From Mycobacterium stomatepiae (GTDB lineage: Bacteria > Actinomycetota > Actinomycetes > Mycobacteriales > Mycobacteriaceae): a DNA stretch of 64,000 bases. A model generated the notes under the pieces. That model was given only the letters and a program-made list of their open reading frames with translations, had not been told where the DNA came from and did not search any database. The stretch spans positions 2,666,001 through 2,730,000 of the forward strand of contig NZ_AP022587.1 of assembly GCF_010731715.1 (NCBI RefSeq), written 5' to 3'. How positions within the stretch are numbered: position 1 is the stretch's first letter; each line of letters starts with the position of its first letter. Shown piece after piece: positions 9,669 to 21,044 of this stretch. Both the position numbers and the translations under genes were made by a program.

Positions 9669-12577
9669 CCGGCCGCGCCCTGTCCGACCGCTTGGACGGC
9701 CGCGTGCTCGTGTAGCGCCTTCTCGACGTTCACCGGGACCGGCATCAGGTCGAAGACGACCTCTTTGACGGTTCCGGTGAACGCGTAGGACGCCTTGTCC
9801 TCGTAGTCACGGTCGACGACCAACCCGTTGTCGCGGCCGATATCCATACCGGCGTACGACGTGAACGCCAGGCTCACCGTCTGGGGCAGCTCCCCCTCGC
9901 CGATCAACCGATCGTCGGCCCAGAGTGTCACCCGACCACCGGAACCGACGACAGGCTGCGCGGACTCGAACAGCATCCGCACGGTGAGGTCGCCGACGGG
10001 AAGCGCCTCGGTCGATACCTGCCGATAAGTCTCGACGCCGAGGAACGAATACGTGTGGTGCAGTTTGCGCTCCTCGTCGACCCACAACGCGAACCCACCC
10101 ATGAAGTCGGCGTTCGCGACGAGCACACCGTGGGCGCCGGAGTCGGGGATGTGCAGTCGCGCCTCGATCGCGTAGGAGCGGCCGAAGATGCGCGGCACCA
10201 TGCCACGCTGAATGTTCTGCACGCCGCCGGAGAAACTGAATCGCGCGGTGGTGGGCAGCGGCGGCAGATCGCCGAACATCACCGCAAGCCCGCCGAGCAG
10301 CGGCAGAACCCGGTTGTCTTCGGCTTCCTGCCACCAAAGTCGTTGCAGCTCGGCGAGTTTGTCGGGATGCTCGGCGGCCAGGTCCTTGGCCTGCAAGAAG
10401 TCGTCGGGCAGGTAGTACAGCTCCCAGACGTCGTCGTCGGGGTTGTAGTTGCCGGGCGCGAACCTCTGCATCGTCTGCGGCGACAGGTCCCAGGGCGCCT
10501 TGTCCAGCCGGGCGCACGCCCACCAGCCGTCCTTGTAGAGGGCGCGACTGCCGAAATTCTCGAAGTACTGCACGGTGTGCCGCTCTTGCGCCGCCGCATC
10601 GTCGAACGTGTGGACGAAGCTGGTCCCGTCCATCGGCTCCTGGTCGAACCCGTCGACACTGGTCGGTTCCGGTAAACCGATGGCCTCCAACACAGTTGGC
10701 GCAATGTCGACGCAGTGCGTGAACTGCTCGCGGACCACCGCGTCGGGGCGGATCCGGCTGGGCCAGGCCACCACCAGCGGGTCGCGGGTGCCGCCGAGAT
10801 AGGCTGCCCATCTGCTTGCCCCACTGGTAAGGAGTGTTGTTGGCGTGCGCCCAGGCGCTCGCGAAGTGCGGTGCGGTGTCCTCGTCGCCGAGCGCCTCGA
10901 TGCCGCCGTATTGCTCGATGAGCTGCAATTGCTGTTCGGCGGTGAGGTCCAGGCCGTTGATGAACGTCATCTCGTTGAACGAACCGGTGTTGGTGCCCTC
11001 CATGCTTGCGCCGTTGTCGCCCCAGATGTAGAAGACCAGCGTGTTGTCGGACTCGCCGAGATCGTCGATCGCGTCCAGCAGGCGACCGACGTTCCAGTCG
11101 GCGTTTTCCGAGAAGCCCGCGAACACCTCCATCTGCCGGGCATACAGTTTGCGCTGAGTCTCCGACAAGCTGACCCACGCCGGAAAGAGATCGGGCCGCT
11201 CGGTGAGTTCGGCGTCGACGGGAATGATCCCGAGCTGCTTCTGGCGTTCAAAGGTCTTCTGCCGGTAGATATCCCAGCCCTCATCGAATTGGCCCCGGTA
11301 CTTGTCGGCCCACTCCGCAAACACGTGGTGCGGCGCGTGGTTAGCCCCGGTGGAGTAGTACATCAGCCACGGCTTGGTGGCGTTGGCGGCACGCACCGTG
11401 CGCAGCCACTGCACGGCCTTGTCGGTGAGGTCGTCGGGGAAGTAATACGGGCGGGCGTCTTGCCCCTGTGGAGAATCGGGTATGCCAAGGACGGAGTTGT
11501 CCTGGCTGATGATCGGGTCGTACTGGCCCGCCGCTCCCGACGGGAATCCCCAGAAGTGGTCGAATCCCCAACCGAGCGGCCAGTTGTCGAACGGCCCCGC
11601 CGCCCCTTGCACGTTGTCCGGGTCAAATGCCACTTACCGAAAGCGCCTGTGACATAACCATTGTCGCGCAGAATGCGCGGCAATGCGGCGCAACTGCGCG
11701 GCTTGGCCGTCGAGTAACCCGGGTAGGGGCCCGGGAATTCACAGACCGATCCGAAGCCGACCCGGTGATGGTTGCGGCCGGTCAGCAGCGCCGCACGGGT
11801 CGGCGAACACACCGCGGTGACGTGAAAACGATTGTAGGCCAAGCCGTTCTGCGCCAGCCGCGACAGGGTCGGGGTGTGGATGGCGCCGCCGAAGGTGTCC
11901 GGACCGCCGAATCCGGCATCGTCGATCAGCACGATCAGCACGTTGGGTGCACCGTCGGGTGCGGCGGCGCCGGGCACGATCGTCCAGTCACCGACCGACT
12001 CCGCCACGGTGCGGCCCACCGTGCCACCAAAACCGCGCTGGGGTATCGGCAGCCGGCTGCGGTCCGGGTTGAATTTCGCCATGGCCTCTTCCAGCGCCGC
12101 ACTGAACCCGCGTAGCGTCCAATGGCTCAGCTCCGCAGCCGATTTCATCGGAGATCCGGCCAGCGTCTGCTGCACTGCGAGCCGTTGATCACCCGGGGCG
12201 ACGACAATGATCACGGCACTGTCGGCCGCCATCGCCTCGCCGATCTTGTCGCCCAGGCCGCTCTTGAACCGCTGGTTGACGAAGGTGCCCGCCAGCGCTC
12301 CGGCCGCGGCGCCGATTGGCGCCGTGACCACCGAGACCGGCGAGAACAGGCCCGCCACCAGGCCCGCCCCGGCACCCCACTTGGCGCCGCGGCGACCCAG
12401 GCGATTGCCGATGTCGACCACGACGCGGTTGCCTTCGGCGTCCTTGCCGACCAGCAGCGCATCGCGCACCGCGACGCCGCGGTCCTTCGCGCGATCGATC
12501 AGCGTTTGAAAATCCCGACGGGCAGCATCGAGGCCCTGATATCCGGCGACGATGACCAGCGCATGCTCTTCGCTCAT
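9665..12577 (-). pseudogene. atsB: Arylsulfatase AtsB with two compensating frame breaks
   Basis: End to end the locus is 971 codons, the size of M. tuberculosis AtsB (970 residues), and all sulfatase segments are present but in two frames. An N-terminal DUF1269-like glycine-zipper domain precedes a sulfatase domain with the metal site DDAGFGG and the formylglycine motif CSPTR. At about 11620-11622 one base is missing from a C run on the coding strand (after GKWHLT). At about 10802-10803 one extra base restores the original frame. Read literally, translation stops near 11363 and yields a truncated protein. The breaks may be real or may be sequence errors in short runs. The gene starts 10 bases after the MgtA-like gene on the same strand. 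Confidence 0.8.
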
Positions 12578-12587
12578 AGCGCAGAAC

Positions 12588-15168
12588 TTATGCGGTGAAC
12601 CTGTGGAAGCGCGCGGCACGTCGACGGACGCGATGCGCGTGGTCCCGAGTGCGCCGCGGCGGTGCGACGAGGTGTATCGGCTCGGCGCAGAACATCAGTT
12701 TGGCCAGCTCGACCAGGACCAGGTAGCTGACAACGAAGGCGCCCAGCACGGCGAAGAATTGCCATGGCAACGGCGTGAAGCCAAGGTCGTGCGCCAGCGG
12801 CGAAAGCGTCAGGACGACACCGACGGCGACCACGGTGAGACCGGTCGCGGTCAGCAACCCGCTCGGCCGGCTGCGCAGAAAGGGGACCTTGCGGGTTCGA
12901 ATCGCGAAGATGATCAGCGTTTGGGTGGCAAGCGATTCCACGAACCAGCCGGTGCGAAACTCGACGGCGCCGGCGTGCAACACCCCGAGCATCAGTCCGA
13001 AAGTCAGGAAGTCGAACAGCGAGCTGATCGGACCGAAAATGAGCATGAATCGACGGATGAAGGCAAGGTTCCAGTGCGACGGTGCGTGCAGTTGCTCGTC
13101 GTCGACCCGGTCGGTCGGAATCGCCAGCTGCGAGGAGTCGTAGAGCAGATTGTTCAGCAAGATCTGACTGGGCAGCATCGGCAGAAACGGCAGCAGGGCC
13201 GAGGCCGCGGCGGCACTGAACATGTTGCCGAAGTTGCTCGACGTACCCATCAGCACGTACTTGACGGTGTTGGCGAAAATTCGCCGACCCTCGGCGACGC
13301 CGGTGGCCAGCACGCTCAGGTCCTTCTCCAGCAGCACCACGTCGGCCGCATCCTTGGCGACATCGGTGGCGCTGTCGACCGAGATCCCCACGCCTGCGGC
13401 ATGCAGGGCCAACGCATCGTTGACACCGTCGCCCAGAAAGCCGATCGACCGCCCGGTGCGCCGCAGCGAACCGATCAGGCGTGCCTTCTGCTCCGGCGAG
13501 ATGCGGGCGAAGACCGTGTGGTTTTGCGCGGCGTCGACGAACTCGTCGTCACCGAGAGCATCGAGTTCTGCCCCGGTGATGGTGCCCTTGGACGCCAAAT
13601 CGAGTTCCCGGCAGACCTTTTCGGCAACCCTCGGATTGTCACCGGTCGCGACTTTCAGCTCGATCCCGAGTTCGGCGAGCTCGGAAAGAGACTGCCGTGC
13701 CGCCGCCTTCGGCTCGTCGGCGAACACCAGAAAGCCGGCCAGCAGCAAGTCACGCTCGTCGCAGGGGGGTAATCGTGGTCAGCCCGGCCGCCGGCTTGGC
13801 GGCGACGGCGACCACGCGGCGCCCGGCGTTGAACAAATCCGCAAGAGTGTCCTGCGCGACTCGAGCCGTGGTCTGGCATTGGCTCAGCACTTGTTCGGGC
13901 GCGCCCTTGACCACCAGCATCCGCTCGCCCCCGTCATCGACCAACACCGAGACCGCCCGGCGCACATGGTCGAAGGGCAGGATCGCCACCCGGTGCACGG
14001 CGCCGCCGAGCAGCGGTTGCGAGGCTTCCCATAGCGCGGCGTCCAGTGGATTCGCACTGACACCACCGGCTTCGGGGTCGACATCGGTGGCGAGCAAGCC
14101 AAGACGCCGGACCGACTCGCTGTGCTCACCGGACGGATCGATCGTGTCGACCAACCGGATCCGGCCCTCGGTCAGCGTGCCGGTCTTGTCGGTGATCAAG
14201 ATGTCGATGTCGCCGAGGTCCTCGATGCACACCAACCGCTTGACCAGTACCTTCACCTTGGCCAGCTGCCGCGAACCGGTGGCGAGGCTGGTGCTGACCA
14301 CGGCCGGTAGCAGCTGCGGCGTGATACCGACGGCGATCGCCAGCGAGAACAGGACCGAATCGATTATCGGCTTGCGCAGTAGCAGGTTGCTGATCAAGAT
14401 GATCACCATCAGCGCGATCGCGACCCGCAGCAGCAGGTAGGAGAACCGTCGCAACCCCACCTGAAAGCCGGTCTCGGGTGGCCGCTCGTCCAAACCCGCT
14501 GCAATGCGGCCGAATTCGGCCTGACGGCCGGTTGCGAACACCACCCCGGTGCCCTCCCCGGCGCTGACGATGGTACCCATGAAGGCTAGGTCGGTGGAAT
14601 CCGCCAGGTCGGTGCCAGCCGGCACCGGTTGCGGCGATTTCTCCGAGCCGGTCGATTCCCCGGTCAAGATGCTTTCGTTGCATTCCAGGCCGCTGACCTC
14701 GATCAGCCGGATGTCGGCGGGCACCGCCTCGCCCAACGACAACCGGATCACGTCGCCGGGCACCAGCTCGGTGACCCGCAAGCTGACGAACTCCCCGTCG
14801 CGGCGGGCAACCGCCGTATGCTGCATCCCCGCATGCAACTGCGCGGCGGCGCGCTCGGCGCGATACTCGTTGACGAATCCCAGGCCGATGCTGGCGGCCA
14901 GGATCACACCGATGATCACGGCCTGCATGCTGTCGCCTAGAAAGTAGGAAACGACCGCGGTGCCGGCCAACAAGATCAGCACCGCACTGCGCAACTGCCG
15001 CCCCAACACCGCCAGCGCATTGACACGGTGGGTCCGCACCGCATTCGGGCCGTAGCGTGCCAGCCGCGCGGATGCCTCGGCGCCGGACAACCCCACGACC
15101 GAGCTGTCCAGCCAGCCCAGTACTTCATCGACGGGGGTTGCCGCGACCTGTGCGGTGCCAAATGTCAT
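12588..15168 (-). pseudogene. MgtA-type (P3B) magnesium P-type ATPase split by a frameshift
   Basis: The two halves (15168 to about 13770, and about 13760 to 12588) together encode an ~859-residue MgtA-like ATPase. The first half has the actuator TGES (SILTGES), PQLLP in M4 and the phosphorylation site DKTGTLT. The second half has GDGVNDALALHAA and the C-terminal P3B membrane block (LLNNLLYDSSQLAIP). A run of six C on the coding strand (G6 at 13764-13769) shifts the frame. Five would join them as ITP-CDERDLLLAG. ATG 15168 is preceded by a GGGAG ribosome site and lies 22 bases after the PhoU-like gene, suggesting an operon. Predicted role: Mg2+ uptake, if the frameshift is an error or is bypassed. 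Confidence 0.82.
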
Positions 15169-15190
15169 GTGCTCCCGTCCGTTCGCGTGA

Positions 15191-15856
15191 TCAGTAGGTG
15201 GATATCTCATCCTCAGCCGGAAGCGCACCGCTGCTTATGAAGATGATGCGCCGACCTATCTCGACGGCGTGGTCGGCAAAGCGCTCGTAAAAGCGACCCA
15301 GCAACACGGTTTCGACACCGACGGGAACACTGTGCTTCCATTCTCGATCGATCAGCACACCGAACAAGCCACGATACAGGTCGTCCATGGTGTCGTCTTG
15401 GTCGTGCAGAACCGCGGCTCGCCCCGGATCGCGCGACAACAATGCGGATTTTGCGCTGTCGCCCAACGCAATCGCCACCTTGGCCATGGCCGCAAAGTAC
15501 TCGCGGACTTCCGCCGGCAACACCTGCTTCGGGTAGTTGCGCGAGGCGATCTTGGCGGCGTGGACTGCCAGTGCGCCCATTCGTTCGACATCGGCGATGA
15601 TCTGTATCGAACTGAAGACCGCCCGCAATTCGCTGGCCACCGGCTGCTGCAACACAGGCAGCCCGAACGCCTCCTTTTCGACCCGAGCGCGCAATGCCAC
15701 GATTCGGTCCTGGTCGCGGATCACCTGCTCGGCGGCGACCTGGTCCGCCTCGAGAAGCGCGGCGGTCGCGCGTTTCATCGCCATGCCGGCCAGGCCACAC
15801 ATTTCACCCAGCTGCATGGTCAGATCGGCTAACTGCTGGTGATAGGCGGTGCGCAT
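15191..15856 (-). CDS. PhoU/PhoY-family regulator
   Basis: This is a 221-residue all-helical protein with the PhoY start [12 protein letters not shown] and two PhoU repeats with conserved metal-ligand helices ([11 protein letters not shown] and [15 protein letters not shown]). ATG 15856 gives the usual N-terminus, although the frame stays open upstream. PhoU proteins dampen PhoR-type kinases and phosphate import. Here the gene leads an apparent operon with a magnesium-type ATPase rather than Pst genes. In M. tuberculosis phoY1 (Rv3301c) sits between the RluA-like gene and glpD2. Here that place is empty, so this copy is either relocated or a separate paralogue. Confidence 0.86.
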   Translation of the reverse strand: MRTAYHQQLADLTMQLGEMCGLAGMAMKRATAALLEADQVAAEQVIRDQDRIVALRARVEKEAFGLPVLQQPVASELRAVFSSIQIIADVERMGALAVHAAKIASRNYPKQVLPAEVREYFAAMAKVAIALGDSAKSALLSRDPGRAAVLHDQDDTMDDLYRGLFGVLIDREWKHSVPVGVETVLLGRFYERFADHAVEIGRRIIFISSGALPAEDEISTY

Positions 15857-15953
15857 CGGTGAAGCCTTCCTGAACGTGAGTTGTCGCGCAGCCGAACGCA
15901 ACTGCGCGAGTCGCCCGCCAAAGATGTTCGCCGCATTCGAAGATGACTGACAA

Positions 15954-15980
15954 GGGACCGAAAGCCCCCGAAGGGGGGCC
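15954..15980. promoter_or_regulatory. Imperfect GGGAC...CCC element and GC hairpin between divergent genes
   Basis: In the divergent gap between the PhoU-like and CtpI-like genes, GGGACCGAAAGCCCCC (15954-15969) resembles a weak DosR half-pair (GGGAC and CCC correctly spaced, middle bases poor). It overlaps a strong hairpin, GCCCCC-GAA-GGGGGGC, followed by TTATT. It may be an operator or an attenuator/terminator-like structure. Neither is established. Confidence 0.3.
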
Positions 15981-16024
15981 TTATTGCTCCTCTGCTCACC
16001 GCGGCTGCCGATTAATCTGACGAC

Positions 16025-19000
16025 GTGATCACGCGGCGTCAGTTGCCCCGCCTACCGCTGCTGGCAGCCACGTTGCGAGCCGCCGTGAGCGGTACCCAAA
16101 TGACGCTGACCGCAGGAGTTGTCGTCGCGGGCACCGCCGTGCACACCGCCCTGTCCAGTGGCGATGTCGCGGTCAGGATGGGCAAGTCGTTAGCCGATGC
16201 GGGACCGGACGTTTCGTCGCTGGTACGTGCGACCGTGGGCGTGGCGATCGAGGCGCTCGGCGGGCCGTCGTCCCGGCGTAACAGCAGCAACGGGCCGCGA
16301 CACTGGATCGAGGTGCGGGGCCTCGGCGGGGAACATCGCGCTGCGATCGCCATCGACGTAGTGGCCGCCGTCCGTGCGACACCGGGTGTGCGCACGGCGT
16401 TTCTGAACCGGCATCTCGCGCGGCTCGTGGTCACCCTGGACACCGAAGCCGACGAGGTGCCGACGACAGCCGACCTGTGCCGGATTGTCGCCGATGCCGA
16501 ACGGATTGACCGAACCCGCGGTGCGGCCGAGCACCCGGACAGCCTGCCGGGTGACGACGCGCTGCTGATGGCGCGGATGGTGGCGGTCACGGCCGCCACT
16601 GTGGGCCTTGGCCTTTCGGTCACCGGCAGCCTGCTTCGGCTGCCCAGACTGCCGGACGTGGTGGCCGTGCCGCCGACGATGGCCGACCATGTGCCGCGAC
16701 TGCGCCGCGAGCTGGAACAGCGCCTCGGACCCGAAGGCACCGACGTGCTGTTCGGTCTGGTCAACGCCGCGACCGCCGCTCTGACGCTGTCGCCGACGGC
16801 AGCGGCGGCAGAGGCCGCTACGAACGCCCTGCTGGCGGTCGAGGCGTGGACGTGCCGGTTGTCGTGGTCTCGGCTCGAACCGGCGCTGGGCGCGCAACCG
16901 GCCTTGGACGAGGAGGGGCTGATACCCCGAAGCAGCCCAAGCCCCTCCGATGGTCGCGCGGAGCGCTACGCCAACCGGATAGGCCTCGGTGGCGTCGGCG
17001 CCGGCGCCGTGGTCGGTGCGCTGTCGGGCAACCTCGACACGGCCGGTGCCGCCGCACTGGCCAGCGTTCCGAAGCCACTGCGCACGGTGCGCGAGGCGTT
17101 CGGTTGCGCGATGAGCAACGGCCTGAACATCCACCATGACGGGCTGGTGCTACATCCCCGGGCGTTGCGAACGCTCGATCGAGTCGACGCGATCATGGTC
17201 GACCCGCGCGCGTTGTACACCGACGAGTTAATGGTCAGTCGCATTCTGGGCGTGCACAATTCGGTGCGCGCCCATGCCTGGGAGGCGGTGCGTACCGCAC
17301 TCGACAGCGACGGTCTGCAGCCGGGGTGGCACCAGCTCGCCGATATCCCCGGAGCCGGAGATATCGGCCAGGCACTGATCAGCCCGGTGCGCGATCCGTT
17401 CGCCGCGGCGGTGCTCACCGAAGCGCGTCGCTCGCAGCCGCGGATCTGCTCTTTGGACGACGACGGACTTCGTTCTCTGGCAAAAGGATTCGACCAACTT
17501 TACCCTGCGGACGGGTCGATCGACCTTGCCATGGCGGCCGCCGTGGCGCAGCTGAAGGCCGAGGGCCACACCGTAACGCTGCTGACCACCTCGCAGATGC
17601 GGGCGGCGCATCGGTCAGACATCACCATCGGCGTGCTACGCGACCGGCATGCTCCGCCGTGGGACGCAGACGTGTTCGTCTCGGATCTCACCGGCGCCTG
17701 GCGGGTGCTGCACGCGCTGCCGGCCGCGCGCGCCGCCACCGACGGCGCCGTCCGGCTATCCGCGTCGGCGTCGTCGATCGGCGCGTTGATGTTGATTCCA
17801 GGTGTGCCCGGACGTAGCTCGGTGTCGGTCAACCTCGGTATGGCCGCCAGCTTGTGGTCGGGCTATCGGGCCGCGGTAAAGGTGCTCCACGACCCGCTTC
17901 CCGAGCCCGAGACCGGCCGCGAGTGGCATGCGATACCCGTCGCGGAAGTCCAGCGGCTGCTGCCCCGCCCCGCCGACCAACGCCGGACCAAAGCGTCGAA
18001 CGCGCGGCGGCAGCCGCCACCGGTTCGTGCGCTGCACGAGGCCGCCGCAACGACATTGGGAATTCTTCGCGATTTCGCCGGCGAGATGCGCGGCGACCTG
18101 TCGGATCCGATCACCCCGCTGCTGGCCACCGGAGCGCTGGCCAGTGCGTTGCTGGGCTCACCGCTGGATGCGGTCCTGGTCGGCAGTGTTCTGCTGGCCA
18201 ACGCCGCGTTGTCGGCCGAGCAGCAGCTGTACGCCGAACGCACGCTGGATCGACTGTTGGCCGTGCAGGATCCGCCCGCGCGCCGCCGGCTGGGGCCGCT
18301 GGACAGGCAGCGAAGCGAGAACGTTGCCACCCGCCGGTTACGACTCGGCGACATCATCGAAGTTCATGCCGACGAGGTGGTGCCCGCGGACGCCCGGCTG
18401 CTGGACGCATCGAACGTCGAAGTCGACGAATCCACCCTGACCGGCGAGTCATTGCCGGTGACCAAGCAGACCGAACCCACACCCGGAGCTCCGCTCGCGG
18501 AACGAACCTGCATGCTCTATGCCGGCACCACGGTGGTCGCAGGCACAGCGGTCGCCGTGGTGACGGCGGTCAGCTCCCGCTCGGAGATGCGCCGAGCGCT
18601 GGCGATGGCGCCGCGGAAGTTGCAAGAGGTCGGCCTGCAGCATCAGCTGCGCCGGATTACCGGCCGGGCATTGCCATTCAGCCTGGCCAGCGGCGGCGTG
18701 GTGGGATTGGTCAGCGTGTTGCGCGGCACCGCGCTGCGCGACGCCGCGTCCAGTGCTGTCAACCTGGTCGTCGCGGCAATTCCGGAGGGATTGCCGTTGG
18801 TGGCCACCCTGGCCCAGCTGTCCGCCGCCCGCCGGCTCACCGAGCAATCGGTTCTCGTCCGCAATCCCAACTCGATCGAGGCGCTGGCGCGGTTGGACGT
18901 GGTCTGCTTCGACAAGACCGGGACGCTGAGCGAGAACCGGCTGCGGGTCAAATCGGTACGCCCGGCGACGGGTTACCGCCCGGCACAGGAGCTGGATGCG

Positions 19001-20368
19001 GCGGTGAGCACCAGCTACGCCAGGCACACCCACCGCGTCGACCACGCCACCGACGACGCCATCAACCAAGCCGCCGACGACCCCGGACTGCGATGCGACC
19101 CCTCGCCCCCGCCGCCGCGCCCGGCCCGCGATGCGTTCCTGCCCTTCCAATCCTCCGGCCGGCCCTTCGCGGCCGCGCTCGTCGGCACCCGCCTGACGAT
19201 CAAGGGCTCACCCGAGGCGCTCACGTCGGCGTTGCGCAGCGACCCCGCCACCGGACCGCTGGCGCGGTACGTCGACGAAATGACGGCGGACGGTCTTCGG
19301 GTGCTGGCGGTGGCTGAGCGCCAACTCACCCCGCATCAAGCGGCGGCGGCCATGGTCGACCCCGAATATCTGGCGGACATGTGCAAGTCCGGCCTTACGC
19401 CGGTCGGCCTGCTCGGATTGGCGGATACTCCGCGGCCGATGGCCCGCGCGCTGCTGCAGGGGCTCTCCGAGCGCGACATCGGGGTCCGGCTGATCACCGG
19501 CGAGCGAGCTGCCGCGGTCACTTCCCATCTGGTCTTCGCCAGAATGACCCCGGAACACAAGATCGACGTGATCCAGACGCTGGAGCGCGAGGGCCTCGTG
19601 ACGGCGATGGTCGGCGACGGTGTCAACGACGCCGCCGCGATCCGCGCGGCCAGTGTCGGCATCGGAGTGGCCGCCCGCGGCAGCGACGCGGCACGCAGCG
19701 CGGCCGACGTGGTGCTGCTCGACGGGCGGATCGAAGCGCTGCTCAACGCGCTCGACGAAGGCCAGCAGCTGTGGCGGCGGGTGCACTCGGCGGTGTCGAT
19801 GCTGTTGGGCGGCAACCTCGGTGAGGCATGCTTCGCCACGATCACCGCGATCCTGACGGGACGGTCGGTGCTCAACGCTAGGCAGATGTTGCTGGTCAAC
19901 ATGCTGACCGACGCGCTGCCCGCGGCGGCGCTGGCCGTCAGCACGCAGACGGGCGCGGTCGACGCCGACCGCGACGAGGCGGCGATGTGGCGCGCAATCG
20001 GGATTCGCGGCGCATCTACCACGCTGGGCGCCACACTGGGCTGGACGGTGGCCAGTGTGACCGGCACGCCGCGGCGTGCCGCTACCGTCGGGCTGGTCGC
20101 GCTGGTCAGCGCGCAACTGGCCCAGACTTTGGTCGACTCACACGCACCGCTGGTGGTGTTGACGTCGGTCGGTTCTTTCTGCGTGCTGGTCGGGGTGGTC
20201 AGCACCCCCGGACTCAGCCAGGTGTTCGGCTGCACTACGATAGACCCGTTGGACTGGGGTCTGGGGCTGTTTTCGGCCACTGTGGCCAGTGCGTCGCCCG
20301 GGCTGTTGCGGCGGGCGTCGGAGATTTTCGGCGAGAACTCATCGGTAGACCCTGTCAGGCACGGATAG
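16025..20368 (+). CDS. Large CtpI-like cation-transporting P-type ATPase
   Basis: This 1447-residue P-type ATPase has a ~640-residue N-terminal extension before the ATPase core, which is the architecture of mycobacterial CtpI (1632 residues in M. tuberculosis). Core motifs are intact: the actuator motif TLTGESLP, the M4 motif PEGLP, the phosphorylation site DKTGTLS and the hinge GDGVNDAA. The extension shows hydrophobic segments and a partial haloacid-dehalogenase-like region lacking a clear DKTGT, consistent with a degenerate repeat. GTG 16025 is the first good start. The transported ion is unknown. It heads a co-directional group with the DUF5994-like protein and the altered ATPase at 21045. 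Confidence 0.85.
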   Translation: MITRRQLPRLPLLAATLRAAVSGTQMTLTAGVVVAGTAVHTALSSGDVAVRMGKSLADAGPDVSSLVRATVGVAIEALGGPSSRRNSSNGPRHWIEVRGLGGEHRAAIAIDVVAAVRATPGVRTAFLNRHLARLVVTLDTEADEVPTTADLCRIVADAERIDRTRGAAEHPDSLPGDDALLMARMVAVTAATVGLGLSVTGSLLRLPRLPDVVAVPPTMADHVPRLRRELEQRLGPEGTDVLFGLVNAATAALTLSPTAAAAEAATNALLAVEAWTCRLSWSRLEPALGAQPALDEEGLIPRSSPSPSDGRAERYANRIGLGGVGAGAVVGALSGNLDTAGAAALASVPKPLRTVREAFGCAMSNGLNIHHDGLVLHPRALRTLDRVDAIMVDPRALYTDELMVSRILGVHNSVRAHAWEAVRTALDSDGLQPGWHQLADIPGAGDIGQALISPVRDPFAAAVLTEARRSQPRICSLDDDGLRSLAKGFDQLYPADGSIDLAMAAAVAQLKAEGHTVTLLTTSQMRAAHRSDITIGVLRDRHAPPWDADVFVSDLTGAWRVLHALPAARAATDGAVRLSASASSIGALMLIPGVPGRSSVSVNLGMAASLWSGYRAAVKVLHDPLPEPETGREWHAIPVAEVQRLLPRPADQRRTKASNARRQPPPVRALHEAAATTLGILRDFAGEMRGDLSDPITPLLATGALASALLGSPLDAVLVGSVLLANAALSAEQQLYAERTLDRLLAVQDPPARRRLGPLDRQRSENVATRRLRLGDIIEVHADEVVPADARLLDASNVEVDESTLTGESLPVTKQTEPTPGAPLAERTCMLYAGTTVVAGTAVAVVTAVSSRSEMRRALAMAPRKLQEVGLQHQLRRITGRALPFSLASGGVVGLVSVLRGTALRDAASSAVNLVVAAIPEGLPLVATLAQLSAARRLTEQSVLVRNPNSIEALARLDVVCFDKTGTLSENRLRVKSVRPATGYRPAQELDAAVSTSYARHTHRVDHATDDAINQAADDPGLRCDPSPPPPRPARDAFLPFQSSGRPFAAALVGTRLTIKGSPEALTSALRSDPATGPLARYVDEMTADGLRVLAVAERQLTPHQAAAAMVDPEYLADMCKSGLTPVGLLGLADTPRPMARALLQGLSERDIGVRLITGERAAAVTSHLVFARMTPEHKIDVIQTLEREGLVTAMVGDGVNDAAAIRAASVGIGVAARGSDAARSAADVVLLDGRIEALLNALDEGQQLWRRVHSAVSMLLGGNLGEACFATITAILTGRSVLNARQMLLVNMLTDALPAAALAVSTQTGAVDADRDEAAMWRAIGIRGASTTLGATLGWTVASVTGTPRRAATVGLVALVSAQLAQTLVDSHAPLVVLTSVGSFCVLVGVVSTPGLSQVFGCTTIDPLDWGLGLFSATVASASPGLLRRASEIFGENSSVDPVRHG

Positions 20369-20387
20369 CACAAGTCAGGACCAAGAC

Positions 20388-21035
20388 GTGACAAATCAGC
20401 GAGCAGAAGTTCGGATCGGGTACGAAAGCCGTTCGCAGCTCAAGCCTTATCGGTCGCCGTCAGAGCATGTCGACGGGGCATGGTGGCCGCGCTCGACGAA
20501 CCTGGTCGACGAGCTACCGGAATTGGTGACGTCGGTGGCCGAGCGGCTGGGGCCCGTCGTGATGGTGGGTTACCGTCGCAACGGGTGGGCCGCGACGCCG
20601 CCCGAGGCACAGATCGCCGGGCGCCCAATCGAATTACTGAGCTTCACCAGTGACGAGCCGACCAGTGTCATCCTCATCGGGGAGGACGGCCGTCACCTCA
20701 CTCTGCATGTCATCCGGCCCGACGCCGACGCACAGGCTGCCCGAGAAGCGTTGGAGCAGGCGCGAATACCCGCGGACGCCGACGTCGCACCGGCCAGTGC
20801 CGCCATGGTTGCGCGAGGTGTTGTCGAGGTCGCGGACAAACTGGCGCGGCACGAGGGGCTCGACGACGACCGGCGAACCGCCCAGATCCGGCGGTGGTGC
20901 GAAGAGGCAGCGCAACAATTCGTCGATGCGCGGGTGCAGACCTTCGTTCCGATCCTTGTCGAACACATCGTCCACAACCGCATGATCGAATCGCGCAGTA
21001 AGGCCCCGTTGGCACACCCGGCGAGCGGCCGTTAA
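20388..21035 (+). CDS. DUF5994-like protein with C-terminal three-helix-bundle domain
   Basis: This 215-residue soluble protein shows two parts. Residues ~1-120 contain the pattern VDGAWWPRSTNLVDELP, typical of the actinobacterial DUF5994 family. Residues ~125-200 form a charged helical segment like the three-helix-bundle dimerisation domain often seen in mycobacterial stress proteins. The function is unknown. It starts 19 bases after the CtpI-like gene and ends nine bases before the altered P-type ATPase, so the three are probably one transcription unit. It could be a regulatory or stabilising partner of the pumps, which is inference. Confidence 0.7.
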   Translation: MTNQRAEVRIGYESRSQLKPYRSPSEHVDGAWWPRSTNLVDELPELVTSVAERLGPVVMVGYRRNGWAATPPEAQIAGRPIELLSFTSDEPTSVILIGEDGRHLTLHVIRPDADAQAAREALEQARIPADADVAPASAAMVARGVVEVADKLARHEGLDDDRRTAQIRRWCEEAAQQFVDARVQTFVPILVEHIVHNRMIESRSKAPLAHPASGR

Positions 21036-21044
21036 CGGGGCGCT

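Noticed and set aside
12588..15168. Two separate genes for the MgtA-like halves
   Set aside because: Each half has only part of one ATPase, and the second has no ribosome site at its first start codon. A one-base tract change joins them.
15961..15990. Mg2+-sensing M-box or other riboswitch before the PhoU-like/MgtA operon
   Set aside because: The leader is short, and only a simple GC hairpin is visible, without the conserved M-box helices.
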